The translations under genes and the position numbers were made by a program. The notes beneath the pieces were generated by a model. That model was not told the origin of the DNA, did no database searches, and worked only from the letters and a program-made list of their open reading frames with translations. Positions 1-11,789 of a stretch of DNA of 64,000 nt are shown in pieces. The stretch comes from Panicum virgatum. Lineage: Eukaryota; Streptophyta; Magnoliopsida; Poales; Poaceae. Numbering within the stretch: the stretch's first letter is position 1; every line of letters begins with the position of its first letter. The DNA is taken from positions 51,429,441 through 51,493,440 of the forward strand of contig NC_053143.1 in assembly GCF_016808335.1 (NCBI RefSeq), read 5' to 3'.

Positions 1-3000
1 TGGACCAAAGGACCAATGACTGTATCACAGGATAATCGGCCTCCACTGAGTACCTGGAGATTAAATACATTAATTGAATCATCTGGGATCAACAATAAAG
101 GTCAAGATGGACAGATGCATGAACCTTACCTTCGGTGACCTGGAGATATTCTTCAGACATGAACATGCTGCGACACGGATATCAGCCCAATCATGCTTCA
201 ATGCCTCAAGGATTAAGGTTGATGCCTATTTAAGAGATTATGTTATTAGTCATAAGTTATTTGTAACTGACAACCATATCCATCCACTACATTCAAATTA
301 AATGTTGGGAGCTGATATTGAAACAGTTGGTTGTGTTACCAAGCTATCTGAAATTAACAATAGCAACAGAAGGACTCTATAGAGTACTACTGAACTAGAA
401 ATAACAACTTAAGAAATTGACATACCTCAACTGACATAAGCTGAGATCTTGATTCTTCCAGTTTTGAGCAAAGTTCAGATAATGCAAGCAATATGGTCAC
501 TGCTCGCCTTGATTCCAGTGAATTTACTAGCAGATGGTTGCTGAGCTTCTCAACTGCACTCGTTGTAAGGGCTTGTTTCTGCAGTTCCAGGCTGTCTTTG
601 ATCAGGGTGGTTAACGCCAAGGGAGCTTCATCACCTACTTGACCGGGTTCTTCAATTAGCTCAAGTAAGACCATAATCAACTTGGTCTTAATCTGTTTGT
701 CCTGGAAATGACAGGGAGAAGCATGCCCAAGTGCTATCAAGCACAGACAAGCAAGTAGTCGTGTGCGTGGACTCCGATCATGTATTAACCCAACTACCGA
801 ACGGAAACCTTTTCCATGGTCCGTTGATGCAAATCTCGAAGCAACTTCACTGTTGTTTCTAATGACTGCAGTAACAGAATCTAAGCAAGCATCCCGCAAA
901 TTCATAGAACCTCCAAAAAGGCTAACAAGTTTCTGTGGAACTCCAGCACTGCATAGTGACAATTGTTCTGAGCTATTCTCACAAGAATGAGATATAATAG
1001 TAGCAGCCAGCTCGGTGACATTCTCGTTCTCACTGTTCAAAAGGGAAAGAATAAAATCCATGTTTTTCCCATTATTAACTTCAAACTTTGGAGCTAGTTT
1101 TGATTGATATATCATTCTGAGAGCACGAGCACTTGCATCCACAACCTGTAATCAAGATGATAATATCAGATACAATATGTGCAGCATTATTACTCAAAAA
1201 CATATCATATGAAATAATATGCATAATCACTAATCCGAATTGGAACAATGGAACCTAAGAACGATATATAAAACCTGTATTAAACAAAGAAGGTTGCTTG
1301 GGTCCAACTTTCTTACATTTTTAAATGAGTTATAGTGCAATAACCTACAAGAAAATGATGGCTGAATTTAAGCAATAATTAATAATTAACATTTCAGAGA
1401 GATAATGAAGTCATGAGACATAATGGAGAACTTTGAAGTTTTCTGTAGTAATGAATGAGTTACATTTCTGAAAGAGAATTTTAAAGTGAAAAGATCAGGC
1501 GCAGGCTAGTTGATCAGAAAGTGGCAGGTATGACATTAGCTAAATTGGCTGAATAGAGCCATGTTTATTCTGAATATGCAGAAAGATTTTCAAATTACAA
1601 ATATCACAAAACTATTTGTCCCATGTAAATAAAAATAGGAGAAAACCAGAAACTGCCAAATCATTACATCAGATAAATTGGCATGCTCACACTTTAATAA
1701 GCATCCCTATATTATTAATGGCCGACAGTGGGGGTTACGAAACGACATTGAGATGTGACAATAGAGAGCGACCAAAGTACTCATTTCATCTCCTTTTTCT
1801 TTCCTTACTAATCCACCGTGTTTTATTCCCTCCGAAATAGTCATTATGTACCACAAATAGCGACCTTTGGCCTCATATAGTAGAATAACGAATAATGTTC
1901 ACCAAACTAAACAGTTAGTTCATTTGCAGTTACCTCCACAATTCATTCAACCTCATATAGATCACGTGATCATATGTTTTGATTGGAGTTGTTTGGGGTG
2001 GTAAAATTCTGACTAATGCATTTTAGGAAGCAAAATTCTGACCAGTGCATTTTAGATTTTCAACTGCAATCCACATGGATTGGGTGAGAAAGCTAGCACT
2101 CTGAAGTCTGAACCCTTACAAGTTCTAAGTTCAACTTCAACCACAAATCACGAGCTCCAGTTTTTTTTTTTTACCATAACCTATCAGAAGGCAATTTCCC
2201 ACATATCTTTAGATTGTGCTCAATATGAGGAAGACAAATTCCAACCAATCAATTTAGACAAATTCAACAGTGTTCAACACAAAAGAGACAACTTTCCAGC
2301 ACATCCTCCCCACCACCAAACCTAACCATTGACCCGCTACCAAATCTCCTGATTTCAAGCACAAATGAACAATAATTTCACTACTTCAACCAAAAGATGA
2401 GGATAGCATAAAAGAAAAGTGCAAAAAAAAAACAGAGAAAAGGAAACGACAACCACCAGGGTAGCTCTCACCCTAACTAAACCAACAGATTCTCCAACAG
2501 TTCAGCTCAAATAATTGCCCTCATTCCAAGGCTTTAGCTCAAACCACTAATCATGATTTCCTAATGCAAAGTTCTTTTCCACCAACCCATAATTATTTGC
2601 AATCAAAATTACGGCTATTTATTTCTGTATTCTAACAATCTCAAATCCGTATACTACAGAATATGTTCACGGGGAAAAGAATGATGTCATTCACACCTCC
2701 CTCAAATTCACAGTCGCTAATACCTAGGTAACGTCGAAATTTTTCACCAATTCTCACAAGCTTGATGAAATCACCGCTGTTTGTAACAATTTCTGGCTCA
2801 ATTTGCAAGCATAATTACTAGCATATCCCCAAATCTCCACCAGGAAACAAGGTAAGAAGCAGTTAGCGTTGCTGTTAGTTTCCGTCAACTCTTGTGGACG
2901 CAACAGATCTTTTCCCAATTAAGCAACAAATCCGCAGCACGAACTCTTTTTCAATCTTAAAACCAACCAGATTCCCGCAGACACAAGCAACGAGCAAGTG

Positions 3001-3417
3001 AAGGCAGCTGACCCTACCTTCTCGTCGTGGTGCGCAAGGAGCCTGGTGAGGTGCCCCACGGCGCCGGCGGCCAGCACGGCCCGCGCGCCGTCGTCCACGC
3101 CGCACGCGAAGCTCCCCGCCGCGGCCGCCGCCTGGACGAGCGCCGCCGGCGAGGCCCCGGGCTCCGCCAGCGCCGCCACGACCGCCGGCACGGCGCCCAG
3201 GCGGAGGTAGAGGAGCTTCTTGGTCCGGTTCCCGATGATCTGGTTCTTGATCTCGCGCAGCGCCCGCACGCGCTCGTGCTCCGCCTCCTCTCCGCCGGCG
3301 CCGGAACCGCCGCGGCCCGCGCCCGGGGCGGCGGGCCCCGAGACCGCCAGCCTCGCCGTCAGCTCCTCCGGCCTCGTCCCCATGCAGGAGGCCGCGGGCG
3401 CCGACGCCGCTGCCGCT

Positions 3418-3450
<33 letters not shown>

Positions 3451-3488
3451 TCCTCCGGCCGCGCGCCGCCGCTCGCCGTGGCCGGCAT
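1..3488 (-). CDS. ARMC8: ARMC8/GID5-like armadillo-repeat protein, 5' part of gene (partial)
   Basis: Four exons can be read on the minus strand: 3018-3488 (157 codons, donor AAG|gtaggg), 426-1145 (240 codons), 130-204 (25 codons) and 1-53, which runs off the window. All junctions are phase 0 with GT-AG borders. The 1.9 kb intron 1 (1146-3017) shows no other gene. Exon 1 has an Ala tract of about 16 residues from GCC repeats, then a helical segment containing IKNQIIGNRTKK, which matches the start of ARMC8 homologues. Exons 2-4 are armadillo-type helices (for example DWADIRVAACSCLKNISRSP). Known family role: ARMC8 (yeast Gid5) is a scaffold subunit of the GID/CTLH E3 ubiquitin ligase, acting in nucleus and cytosol. 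About 439 residues are visible; the C-terminal part of the usual roughly 650 lies to the left. The start at 3488 is the first ATG of the GC-rich exon. A TATAAAA-like site on the minus strand lies near 3587-3595. Confidence 0.85.
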
Positions 3489-4036
3489 CTGGGAGGGTCG
3501 GGGGGAGGTGGCCGAGAGGTGTTTTATGCAATAATTGATATTTTTTGGGTATTTTTTTGGGCCAAATTTTTGTGCTTGGTTGGTGTTTTATAAGAGAGGG
3601 ATGGTGATGGAAAAATTGATGGGTGGGCCAGGGGCGTGACCCAATGAGGTGTCGCCACGTGGAATTTAATAATGTGCTATCCTATTTTGTTATATTTTTT
3701 GAGCTGGTGACCACTCTGAGTCTGTGTGTGGGTGAGATGGGACAGCTGGTGAAATCATTTGGACAAGATTTTTGTACAAATTTTGAAGTTGTCTTCTCAT
3801 TTATTTTCTGCCAGATTTTTTTTTCAGGAAGGCGGCTGCTGAAATGGACATGGTTTGGTGATTCAGGGATGTGCTGACCTGTGCACCTATTTTTATAGTA
3901 CCTTTGGTTTTGTTTGCTTGCACCATGGTGTTTTATTTTGACCTGCTTGTGTTGATTTATCTTCTATAGTTGTTTCATCTCATTTTACGCATGGACCTTA
4001 CCTTGTGATTTCCCTTTAGAAATGATGTTCTTTTTA
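3489..4036. other. Upstream region of the ARMC8-like gene, no gene seen
   Basis: This is the presumed promoter and 5' flank of the minus-strand ARMC8-like gene. It contains a TATAAAA-like motif on the minus strand about 100 bp before the start codon. No coding region or transposon ends are visible. Confidence 0.4.
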
Positions 4037-5011
4037 TAGGGTTGAAAACAGTCGCGATAAATCTCGTTCCGTTCCGCACCGATTTCTCCATTTTACCTGC
4101 TCGTTTTCGCATTTTCGGACAAATTCGTATTCGGTACGGTAATACGGGATATTAAATTTGGAGTCGAGACGGAAATGATTTGACTGCTTCCCCGATTGTT
4201 TTCGGATTTCCCATATTTGTTCGGGATATCCCGCTTTTACCAATTCGGGACATCCCGTTTTTTTTGCAGTTGATGGAAACCAGCCCAAAAAAAATTAGAG
4301 CACCACATCCGATTCCATGACTGTGTTCCCTCCGCCTCCGCCAGCCTACTGCGAACCCGCACTCGCCGCCAAGTCCAACTGTCCAAGGCCCCCAACCACA
4401 TCACGCCGCCGCAAGGGACGGAGCCAGGGGCACCACTGCAGGCCGAGCACCCCCACGAATTGGAGAATGGACCCACTATCTCGCTTAGCAGTGAGGGCAG
4501 GAAGAATACTAAGAGCTATAGGCTGTCCATTTTTTATATTGTGCTGTGCTCTGCACTTGCGGGTCTTATTTGTGTATCTGAAACTTATTTGTGACTCTGT
4601 GTGAATGCGGCCGTGACCTGTCACATGTGGACTCTGTGATCATGTGAGCCAAGGCGTGTCACAGTTCAACACTTATATTATGCTTAACTATTATGACTTG
4701 TGTTATACTGTTATTATATCTCTGTGTTATTAATTATTATGATTTATGATTTGTATGTGTTGTTGTGTCGGGTTGGTTGGATGGTTGGGTAATATTTCTT
4801 CATTGTACGGGTCGATAGTTCCGTTTTGACTTTTCGTATTTCGATCGTTTTCGACACATTCCGTTCGAATTGGTTCGTTTTCGATATCCCGTAATTCCGT
4901 GTTCGTTTTCGTGTTTGAGCTTCCCGTTTTCGATTTTGTATTCGTATTAAAATGTAAAAGTGAAAACAATAATAGAGTTATTCCGACCGATTCCGACTGT
5001 TTTCAACCCTA
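4037..5011. mobile_element. Ds-like non-autonomous hAT (Ac/Ds group) element, 975 bp
   Basis: The ends are inverted: TAGGGTTGAAAACAGTCG at the left and CGACTGTTTTCAACCCTA-like sequence at the right, closely resembling Ac/Ds termini. A perfect 8-bp target-site duplication TCTTTTTA lies at 4029-4036 and 5012-5019. The subterminal regions repeat TTTTCG, CCGTTCCG and CCGACCGATTCCGAC motifs on both sides, as in Ac/Ds transposase-binding regions. There is no transposase ORF. The middle (about 4300-4480) is unrelated GC-rich sequence, possibly a captured fragment. Confidence 0.88.
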
Positions 5012-5019
5012 TCTTTTTA

Positions 5020-5744
5020 TGTGTTGGTCGGTTTATAGCGCGTTTTTATTGTTACTACTCAAATTGAACATGGTTCCTGTAACTTTAATTAGTTTGTTTA
5101 TAATTGGCTCACTGATACGTGAGTCTGGATTCACACATTTAGTGATCGGGGTGGAAAGCTCGTTCCTCAAATGTTTCTATTCTCTTCCCTTTGTGCGTAT
5201 GTTTATTTTCCTTTTTATTGAGCACAAGCGGCATGAACCGAGGTTTCTATTAGGTGTATGATTATTACTTCGTGTGTTTTGCATAGATAACTATGCACGT
5301 CTAGCCTAATTTGGCTTGCTTCGTCATGAAGCTGAGATACAAATATCTCATATATCAATTTTTTTCAGATCAAACAGAGGATGGATCATGGGGTAACCGG
5401 TACCGCGGAGTAGGGAAATCAAAACCGACCTTCGCTATTTTTTCTGCAATAATATATGTACCTCATGGTATTGCGTTTGCAGTCACCTTATAAATTAAGA
5501 TGATTTTTTATTTAATCATCTGAAAATTTGAGGTATCAATCATCTCATGATTTTTTTTACCAAAACAGAATGTATGAATTACGTTGCAATTTCCAGAAGC
5601 AACGTTTCCCTTTCTTTGACAGAACTATATTCTTCAAAAAGCAAAACTATACAAGTCATACTAGAATTAATCATCAATAGTCTGAAGTGCGCTATCGTTT
5701 TTTTTTTCATTTTACATGGAATGCTCGATAACTAACTAAAGTAA
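5020..5744. other. Intergenic, nothing recognised
   Basis: AT-rich intergenic sequence between the Ds-like element and the SINE. Only short chance ORFs occur, and no repeat ends or splice-linked coding pieces were found. Confidence 0.4.
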
Positions 5745-5755
5745 TGATGGCGGCG

Positions 5756-6027
5756 AAAGAGCACGTAGCCTGGTGGTTACAGACCTTAGGTCCTGGGGTA
5801 TGGGAGCGAATATTTTAGGATTTAACGACATTATGCTTTTAGTAGTAGGCGAAGTTCTCGTCAACATCGAGGCGTCTGTGGTGACTTCGTCAATCTCGAA
5901 GATTTGCTGACTCAATCTTCGAAGATGTTAATAGAGGTAGGGTTTGCATACGTGTGTTTATGGGTGAGTGTGCGTGCATTGTGAGTGTCTGATTTGTACT
6001 GTGTAATTTCAAAAAAAAAAAAGAAGT
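5756..6027 (+). mobile_element. tRNA-derived SINE
   Basis: The 5' part has a tRNA-like pol III A-box (TAGCCTGGTGG, about 5767-5777) and a degenerate B-box-like region just after it. The 3' part ends in TTGTACTGTGTAATTTC plus a poly-A tract, the usual grass SINE tail. It is flanked by TGATGGCGGCG (5745-5755) and TGATGACGGCG (6028-6038), an 11-bp target-site duplication with one mismatch. The SINE family is not assigned. Confidence 0.6.
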
Positions 6028-6439
6028 TGATGACGGCGTTTTTTGAAGATGAGGACATGCTATTTCAAATTAAAAGAGAACAAACCAATGTCTACAGTGT
6101 ACCAGATGAATAACTAGAGAACCCACAATTTTTTTAAGATGAAACTTCAGCACTTTGAGAGTTGTCACAACAAGATAATGCATATGATCTAATTTATACT
6201 CTGTTCAAACGAAATGCCTGAAAGTCCAGAAGAGAGAATTTCTTCTGATTACATTCGACAGACACATGGTTGCAAATTCCAATCAATTACCGAGCTGCTA
6301 GTGAGCATCTAAGAAAGAAAAGGCAGAGAGCAATGGAAGGCGTCAATGTGCATGAAAGATTTGCAGCAACACTGAGCTGCGATTTTTTTTTTTTTGATTT
6401 TTTTAGGGGGGAGGGGAGCTGCTAGCGATCTACCAAAGC

Positions 6440-6607
6440 ACTGGCTGAGCCCAATAACAGTGGGCTGGATCGGGCGGGTCTTCGGGCTCTCAGCTGAGAA
6501 AGCCGGTCTGTATTGTAGTTGGGCCTTCGTACTAGACCGCTCCACTACTATTGGGCTCAGCCCACGTACTAAGGCCGTAGCGGCCCACCTCGTGGTTCCC
6601 CCTTCCC
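6440..6607 (+). promoter_or_regulatory. Site II-rich promoter segment split from the FRA10AC1-like gene by the MULE
   Basis: Several TGGGCY/RGCCCA (site II-type) motifs are clustered here, for example GTGGGCTGG, TTGGGCC, ATTGGGCTCAGCCCA and GGCCCACC. Such clusters are common in promoters of plant housekeeping genes. The segment ends at the MULE target-site duplication (6598-6607), and the sequence after the other copy (11303-11312) leads directly into the first exon of the FRA10AC1-like gene. This is therefore probably the distal promoter of that gene. The link is inferred from the insertion geometry. Confidence 0.5.
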
Positions 6608-6990
6608 GCGTCTTTTTTATTTTTGTATTTTCAAAAAAAAATTACAGAAATAAATTTTTGGTTTTAGATTTTACAGTTCTATACCCCCACCGCCCGGCAG
6701 GGAGGCGGTAGGGACCTATATGTAAATAAAAATAAATTTGTTTTGCGCAGAGGTCCTTGGAGGGAACCTGCCGCCCCCCTGCCGGGCGGCAGGCCCCCTG
6801 CCGCCCGGCAGGGGGGCGGCAGGCTCCCTCTCCAAATATAAAACTCCGCCCCTTCCCTCTGCACCCTCATTTTCTGCCCACGAGATCCAGAGAGGGGAGA
6901 GGGAGAGAGGAGGAGTGAGGGAGGTAAAAAAACAGGCGAAGCCCTGCAGGATTTTGGATCCGAACAGCAGGTAACCAATATTTCTCAACT
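6608..6990 (+). repeat. Left terminal inverted repeat of the MULE
   Basis: This aligns with the reverse complement of 10935-11302 with scattered substitutions and short indels. It contains CCAAATATAAAACTCCGCC (TATA box at 6837-6843), a conserved leader (about 6850-6970) and the splice donor CAG|gtaacc at 6970/6971. Confidence 0.85.
6837..6843 (+). promoter_or_regulatory. TATA box in the left MULE TIR
   Basis: TATAAAA in the context CCAAATATAAAACTCCGCC, preserved identically in both TIRs (right copy 11088-11094, minus). It stands about 130 bp before the first splice donor of the rightward gene. Confidence 0.55.
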
Positions 6991-7107
6991 ATTATAAACT
7001 TGTTCCTAAAATAATTATGAATTAGAATAGATTTAGTTTTTGGATAGTGAAATATAGAATAGTAAACTTAGAATGACAGTACCTTATTTTTATTGCAGCA
7101 TAAGGCA

Positions 7108-7918
7108 ATGACCGCCTCCAATTCTGTTGGATTTTCATGCACCGAAGAAAAATCTAGTATATTTCTTGAGATCATGACACATCTTGTAATCAGTAAGAAG
7201 TTGGATCCATTAGCGGATGGTACGATAGAGATGGTGTTATCCAAATTAGTTGAGTTTAAAGATTTGACATTGTTTCGAGGTATTACAATGCAAGATTGAA
7301 AGAAACACCTACTAGAACGTCGGAAGATATACATGAGGGTATGTGAACTAGCGAATCATCCTTATGTTATTGAATTCTTACAAACTACTTGTAAGATATG
7401 GATGCGGCCAAAGGTGTATGAGATGCACATTAAGGTAACTCTTATTCAGTTCTAATCACGTTCGTTATTTGTAATCCATATTTACGAAATAGTAAAATTA
7501 TTATGTAATTATATGCTAGGATTACCCCGAGGACACGGAGTTGATTAACAAATCGATACCAAATTTCCATAAATTGGTATGTATCTTCGGTGGAGTTATG
7601 CCGCAAACTAAACGAAGGAGGTGTAAAAGATCTTCGGGTGATAGTTCTCAGCCTCCGCAAGAACAGATGACCGGAGGTTCGTCAAGTCATGCAGCACCAC
7701 CTCGAGCACCTAGTTGTGTTAACTGGGATGACGATATGGATGACTTCATGCCCCCCAAATCATGGCCTCGAACACCTAATGTTCCTCCCCTTGTACATGA
7801 ACCTAAAACCAGAAAAGAGAGAAAAGGAAAGTCGAGAGGTTCGTCAAGTAATGCTGCACCACCTACAGCACCACCATCTGTCAACTGGGATGACGATTTA
7901 GATGATTTCATGACATGA
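7108..7918 (+). pseudogene. Second MULE gene, unknown function, acidic C-terminal repeats
   Basis: A leader exon in the left TIR ends at 6970. Intron 6971-7098 precedes a coding exon starting at ATG 7108 and ending AAG|gtaact at 7434, followed by intron 7435-7519 and exon 7520-7918, all in one phase. A TGA at 7297-7299 lies where the frame otherwise continues well (a Trp codon changed to stop is likely), so this copy is called a pseudogene. The N-terminal part is helical with Leu-rich segments. The C-terminal part is Ser/Pro-rich with basic KRRRCKR and two copies of a motif like VNWDDDMDDFM, each following an APP-rich stretch. I do not recognise the family. Its position and convergent orientation match mudrB of maize MuDR, but that is a positional comparison only. 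Confidence 0.55.
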
Positions 7919-8205
7919 TCTGTAACTTATGATGGACATCAGTTTTAGATTGTGATGTAAATTGTGACGGGACGCCTGTACCTTTAATTGCAATACTTAT
8001 ATGTTTGCTATGTTTGATTGTAATGCTTATATTTATGATACAATACCACATAAGATAGAATGAACAAAATATAAATAGAACGTTAAACAAAATACCACAT
8101 AACATATTACATTGAAGGTTTCATTCGTTACAACGAAATTCGAGACAAATACATAATATACTTGTTTCGTACAGACAAATACATTGCAAGCTGTTACGTG
8201 CACAA

Positions 8206-10788
8206 CTAGATGCGGCGAATTCTTGTAGGTGGAGCCGATCCATCCGTCGGATTCCCGGAAGGTCCAACCTCGGCAGCAGCAGTGGGTACTGAAAGCTGTG
8301 AGCACTTCTTGTAAGTGTGACCGTCAGCTCCACACAAGTTGCAACGTTTTTTCTTCTTTCCAGCCTCGGACTCGTCCATTCCGTTCCGGATCCGACGTGT
8401 CTGCCGTCGGCCTATGCCCCGCTTTGTAGCTGCATCAGGGATGAGCATTGGATGGGGATTTTTTTGAGTGAATGAGCCTAGAATACCGATGCCGTATATC
8501 TCATGACACCAAGTCTGTGCTGCGGCTTCTTTTGTGAAATATTGAGAAACATAGGACGCAGCATCTAACCCAGATACAGAACAAGCCGCGATGACATGGG
8601 AGCATGGTAAGTGATGCACCTTTGGCTTCTGACATCGGCAGAACACCCTCCCGTCAATGGTTATCAAAACTTCTTGAATTACCCTTTGTCTGCGGACACC
8701 CTGTCCGGTCCTGTCCCTGCATGATACCTCAAATATTTGCTCCTTTGTGCCCATCGATATGACTGAGTGAAATTCAGCCTTTTTAATTTTTTTCTCCATG
8801 TACTCATTGACCCTTCTGCAAAAATACACTCCTGGATCATTAAGTAAGGGAGCGGCTGATGCGTATCACTCCCGAAAATACCTTATACATCCGTACATGA
8901 TGAACTCAACAATGCCAACAAGAGGAAATCCATGAACACGACGCATTACCATATTATAACATTCAACATGGTTGGTCGTCTTGATCACATAACGTCTCCC
9001 ATCTGTGTCATACAGAAGTGACCACTTCTCTTTAGGCGCACCATCAATCCACTGTGAAAATGGCTTAGCATGTCCAACTAATGAATCTGTAGAACGTCTC
9101 CTGCTGGATGATGAGGCCTGGCTCTTAAGCAATTCAGCGCTCATGTCATCAATTATACCCCACAAAGCATCAAACTTCCTCTGCTGATTCTGAGTGCACC
9201 ATCGCTTGAACAAATTCATCAGATCCTTATTCTTGAACCGCTCATAAAAGTTAGCAGCCATATGCCTCACACACCACCTATTGACAACATCTGCCATATA
9301 GGAGGTGAAGATTGACTACCTTCTTGGAGCTGCCTTATAGCTGCAAGTAGACCTGCATGCCTATCACTGATAAGGCAAACATTAGGCCTTCCAGCAACAA
9401 CGTGAATCTTCAGACGTTCAAGAAACCAGTACCAGCCTTCTGTGTTCTCATTCTCAACAAAGGCAAATGCGATGGGAACTATCTGCTTGTTGCAATCAAT
9501 TCTGATTGCCGTCAATATTGTTCCCTTATATTTCCCTGTCAGGAAAGTGCCGTCAATACACAGAACAGGAAGGCAGTAAATGAATGCCCTCACATATGCT
9601 CCAATGCAGAAGAAAGCTCGCAGCAGAATGCTTGGTCCCCCTGACAAGCTCGGTACACTGTATGTATCAAAAGCACTTTCAGGATTTCTGTGCACAATAG
9701 CTTCAAGCATACGAGGTAGGTTGTCATATGATGCTTCATAAGTGCCAAATCTCATCTCAAATACTTTTCCTTGTATGCATGCACTCATAATCCCTAATTA
9801 TCAATGCAGGCTCATAATCCATTTTGTCAAGAATCACCCCATACATCTTCTTAGCCACTAAAGTTGATGTGATATTACGATGATGTCCCACAACACCTGT
9901 CAATCTACAAGTATGTGGTGTAACAATTGAACATTCCCAGTGTGTCTTGAACTTTCCCTTGTATGCATGCACTCGCCATGTACAGTCTCTATCTGCACAC
10001 CTCACCTCGTATTCTTTGCTGCTAGATTTCAGTACTCTGAATTCCTTCCTCAGAGATATAGCCCAAAGCTTCACAGCATCCTTCACATCCTCAATGGTAC
10101 GATACTTTGCCCCTTGTATGACCTCATTAACTCTGTATTCAAACTCCGGACTTCTAATATCTTGTACCACTGGATTACCAAAACCCTCTTTACGCCATTC
10201 ACCTAACACTGGGAAGCGCTCATCGTCCTCATCGTCCGATGAGTCCCCACATTGCTCTATTATTTGTGCATCCTGGTCTTCTTTCTCCATGTCCTCCACA
10301 ATTCCATGTATCCGCTCGCCTTCATCTGCTAAACCTTGTGGTTCTGGTTCTGGTTCTGGAGCTTGCATGTTCTCTTCTTCTTTATCCTCTTCCATCTCTT
10401 CATTGCAGTCAGATGTTGTGTGTGTTGACCCTTCACCTAAATCACCGGTCTTCTGGTGAATCTGAATTACCATTGCGAGAGGCCACTCACTTTCAAGAGC
10501 TGCGTGCATGTAATGTTGCCATTCTTCCGTACTACTTATATGCGTCAACTCCCAGAAATCCCCATTAGCTTCGCAGGAAGTCAAGGTATGAACCGTAAGC
10601 AAATGGGTCTTTGGATTCACATTGAACATCCTGTGAAGACATTTCCGTATGGACTCAAAACTCCTCTCTAGGGGTTTATCTAGACTGCACTGTCTTCTTT
10701 CCAATGCTGATAGATTTACTTCATAGGAATCAAGAGTAATTCTATAGAAGTCACCGTAATGAACTTGAAATGCCACTTTGCTCGACAT
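8206..10788 (-). pseudogene. MuDR-type MULE transposase, disabled
   Basis: The start is ATG 10788, after a TIR leader exon and intron 10791-10960. In order, the protein has an N-terminal domain of about 110 residues and an acidic linker, and a MuDR DNA-binding domain with C-x4-C-type Cys (about 9890-10060). A MULE transposase core follows (LCIDGTFLTGKYKG near 9500, SDRHAGL near 9370), then a helical region. A SWIM zinc finger comes next (CRC...PCSHVIAAC, about 8580-8640), then a C-terminal zinc knuckle CNLCGADGHTYKKC (about 8300-8340). Three lesions are visible: a deletion or frameshift near 9780 between the DNA-binding domain and the core, a one-base frameshift near 9280, and an in-frame TGA at about 8866 where relatives usually have Arg (CGA to TGA fits cytosine deamination). 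The family catalyses cut-and-paste transposition in the nucleus. This copy cannot make a full protein. Confidence 0.88.
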
Positions 10789-10934
10789 ATCTGGCCATGC
10801 AAAGACTTCATTTTAATTAATCTAATATCTACAAATATACTATGCCTTCAATTATAACCACTAATCTGAATCCTAAGTGTTTACAATAATAAAAAATACT
10901 AATCATAAAATTAAACATACAAAAAAATCTGGAA

Positions 10935-11302
10935 TGACATAGTTGAGAAATATTGGTTACCTGCGGTTCGGATCCAAAATCCTGCAGGGCTTTGCCGGTT
11001 TTTTTACCTCCCTCACCCCTCCTCTCTCCCTCTCCCCTCTCTGGATCTCGTGGGCAGAAAATGAGGGCGCAGAGGGAAGGGGCGGAGTTTTATATTTGGA
11101 GGGGGCGGCAGGCTCCCTCCAAGAACCTCTGCGCAAAATAAATTTATTTTTATTTACATATAGGTCCATACCACCTCCCTGCCGGGCGGTAGGCCCCCTG
11201 CCGCCCCCCTACCGGGCGGTAGGGGTATACAACTGTAAAACCTACAACCAAAAATATATTTCTGTAATTTTTTTTTGAAAAATACAAAAATAAAAAAGAC
11301 GC
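10935..11302 (-). repeat. Right terminal inverted repeat of the MULE
   Basis: Inverted copy of 6608-6990. It carries the same TATA box (11088-11094 on the minus strand) and splice donor (10960/10961), feeding the transposase gene leftward. It is slightly shorter than the left TIR because one GC-rich palindromic block is missing. Confidence 0.85.
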
Positions 11303-11384
11303 CCCCCTTGCCTGCGGTGACCGCCGTCGCCGCGAACAGGCGCTCGCTTCCCAGCCGCAGCTGAAACCCCGGTGCGGATCCTAA

Positions 11385-11617
11385 CGGTGGGCTAGTGCTC
11401 GAGCGCCCGCCGCAGTGGCCGAGGGGGTCAGACGAGGCGAGGCGAGGCGAGGCGAGGCGGAGCGGGCGGGGGAGCGCGATGGCGTCGCTGGGGCGGCTCA
11501 AGTCCGCCATCTTCGATAGGGAGGAGAGGAAGATGTAAAGCCTCTCTCGCGTGACAATCCCCTCTACCCTCCCGTCTCTTCGCGCCTCCCTCCTCACCTT
11601 CTTCGATTTAATACCCG
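11385..11617 (+). repeat. Duplicated promoter/first-exon block, copy A
   Basis: The block starting CGGTGGGCTAGTGCTCGAGCG and ending TCGATTTAATACCCG matches 12568-12755, including the 56-nt coding first exon. The differences are a longer AGGCG run and a different stretch after the donor. Copy B abuts LINE sequence directly, so duplication may have accompanied a LINE insertion. Confidence 0.75.
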
Positions 11618-11789
11618 TCGTTTTCCCTTCCTATTTTTCTTATTGATTTGGGAGTTGCGTTGGTGAAGATATTATTTATGGTTGAGAAAAATGGTTGGCG
11701 GTATCTAAATGCTGTTCAAGAGTTTCAAAGCACCTGCAACACTCTAATTTTCATACATGCAGCTATGGTCTTCTTCCTCCTTTGCCCTG

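Larger units (their letters stand above)
6608..11302. mobile_element. MuDR-like MULE with long TIRs and two convergent genes
   Basis: Terminal inverted repeats of about 370-385 bp lie at 6608-6990 and about 10935-11302, both starting GCGTCTTTTTTATTTTTG. The flanking duplication is CCCCCTTCCC (6598-6607) against CCCCCTTGCC (11303-11312), 10 bp with one mismatch; Mutator elements usually make 9-bp duplications. Each TIR contains a TATA box followed by a transcribed-looking leader and a CAG|gtaacc splice donor. The two genes therefore start in opposite TIRs and converge near 7918/8206, the architecture of maize MuDR. Both genes carry disabling lesions, so the copy is probably not autonomous now. 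The TIRs also hold GC-rich palindromic blocks built from CTGCCGCCCGGCAGG. Confidence 0.88.
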
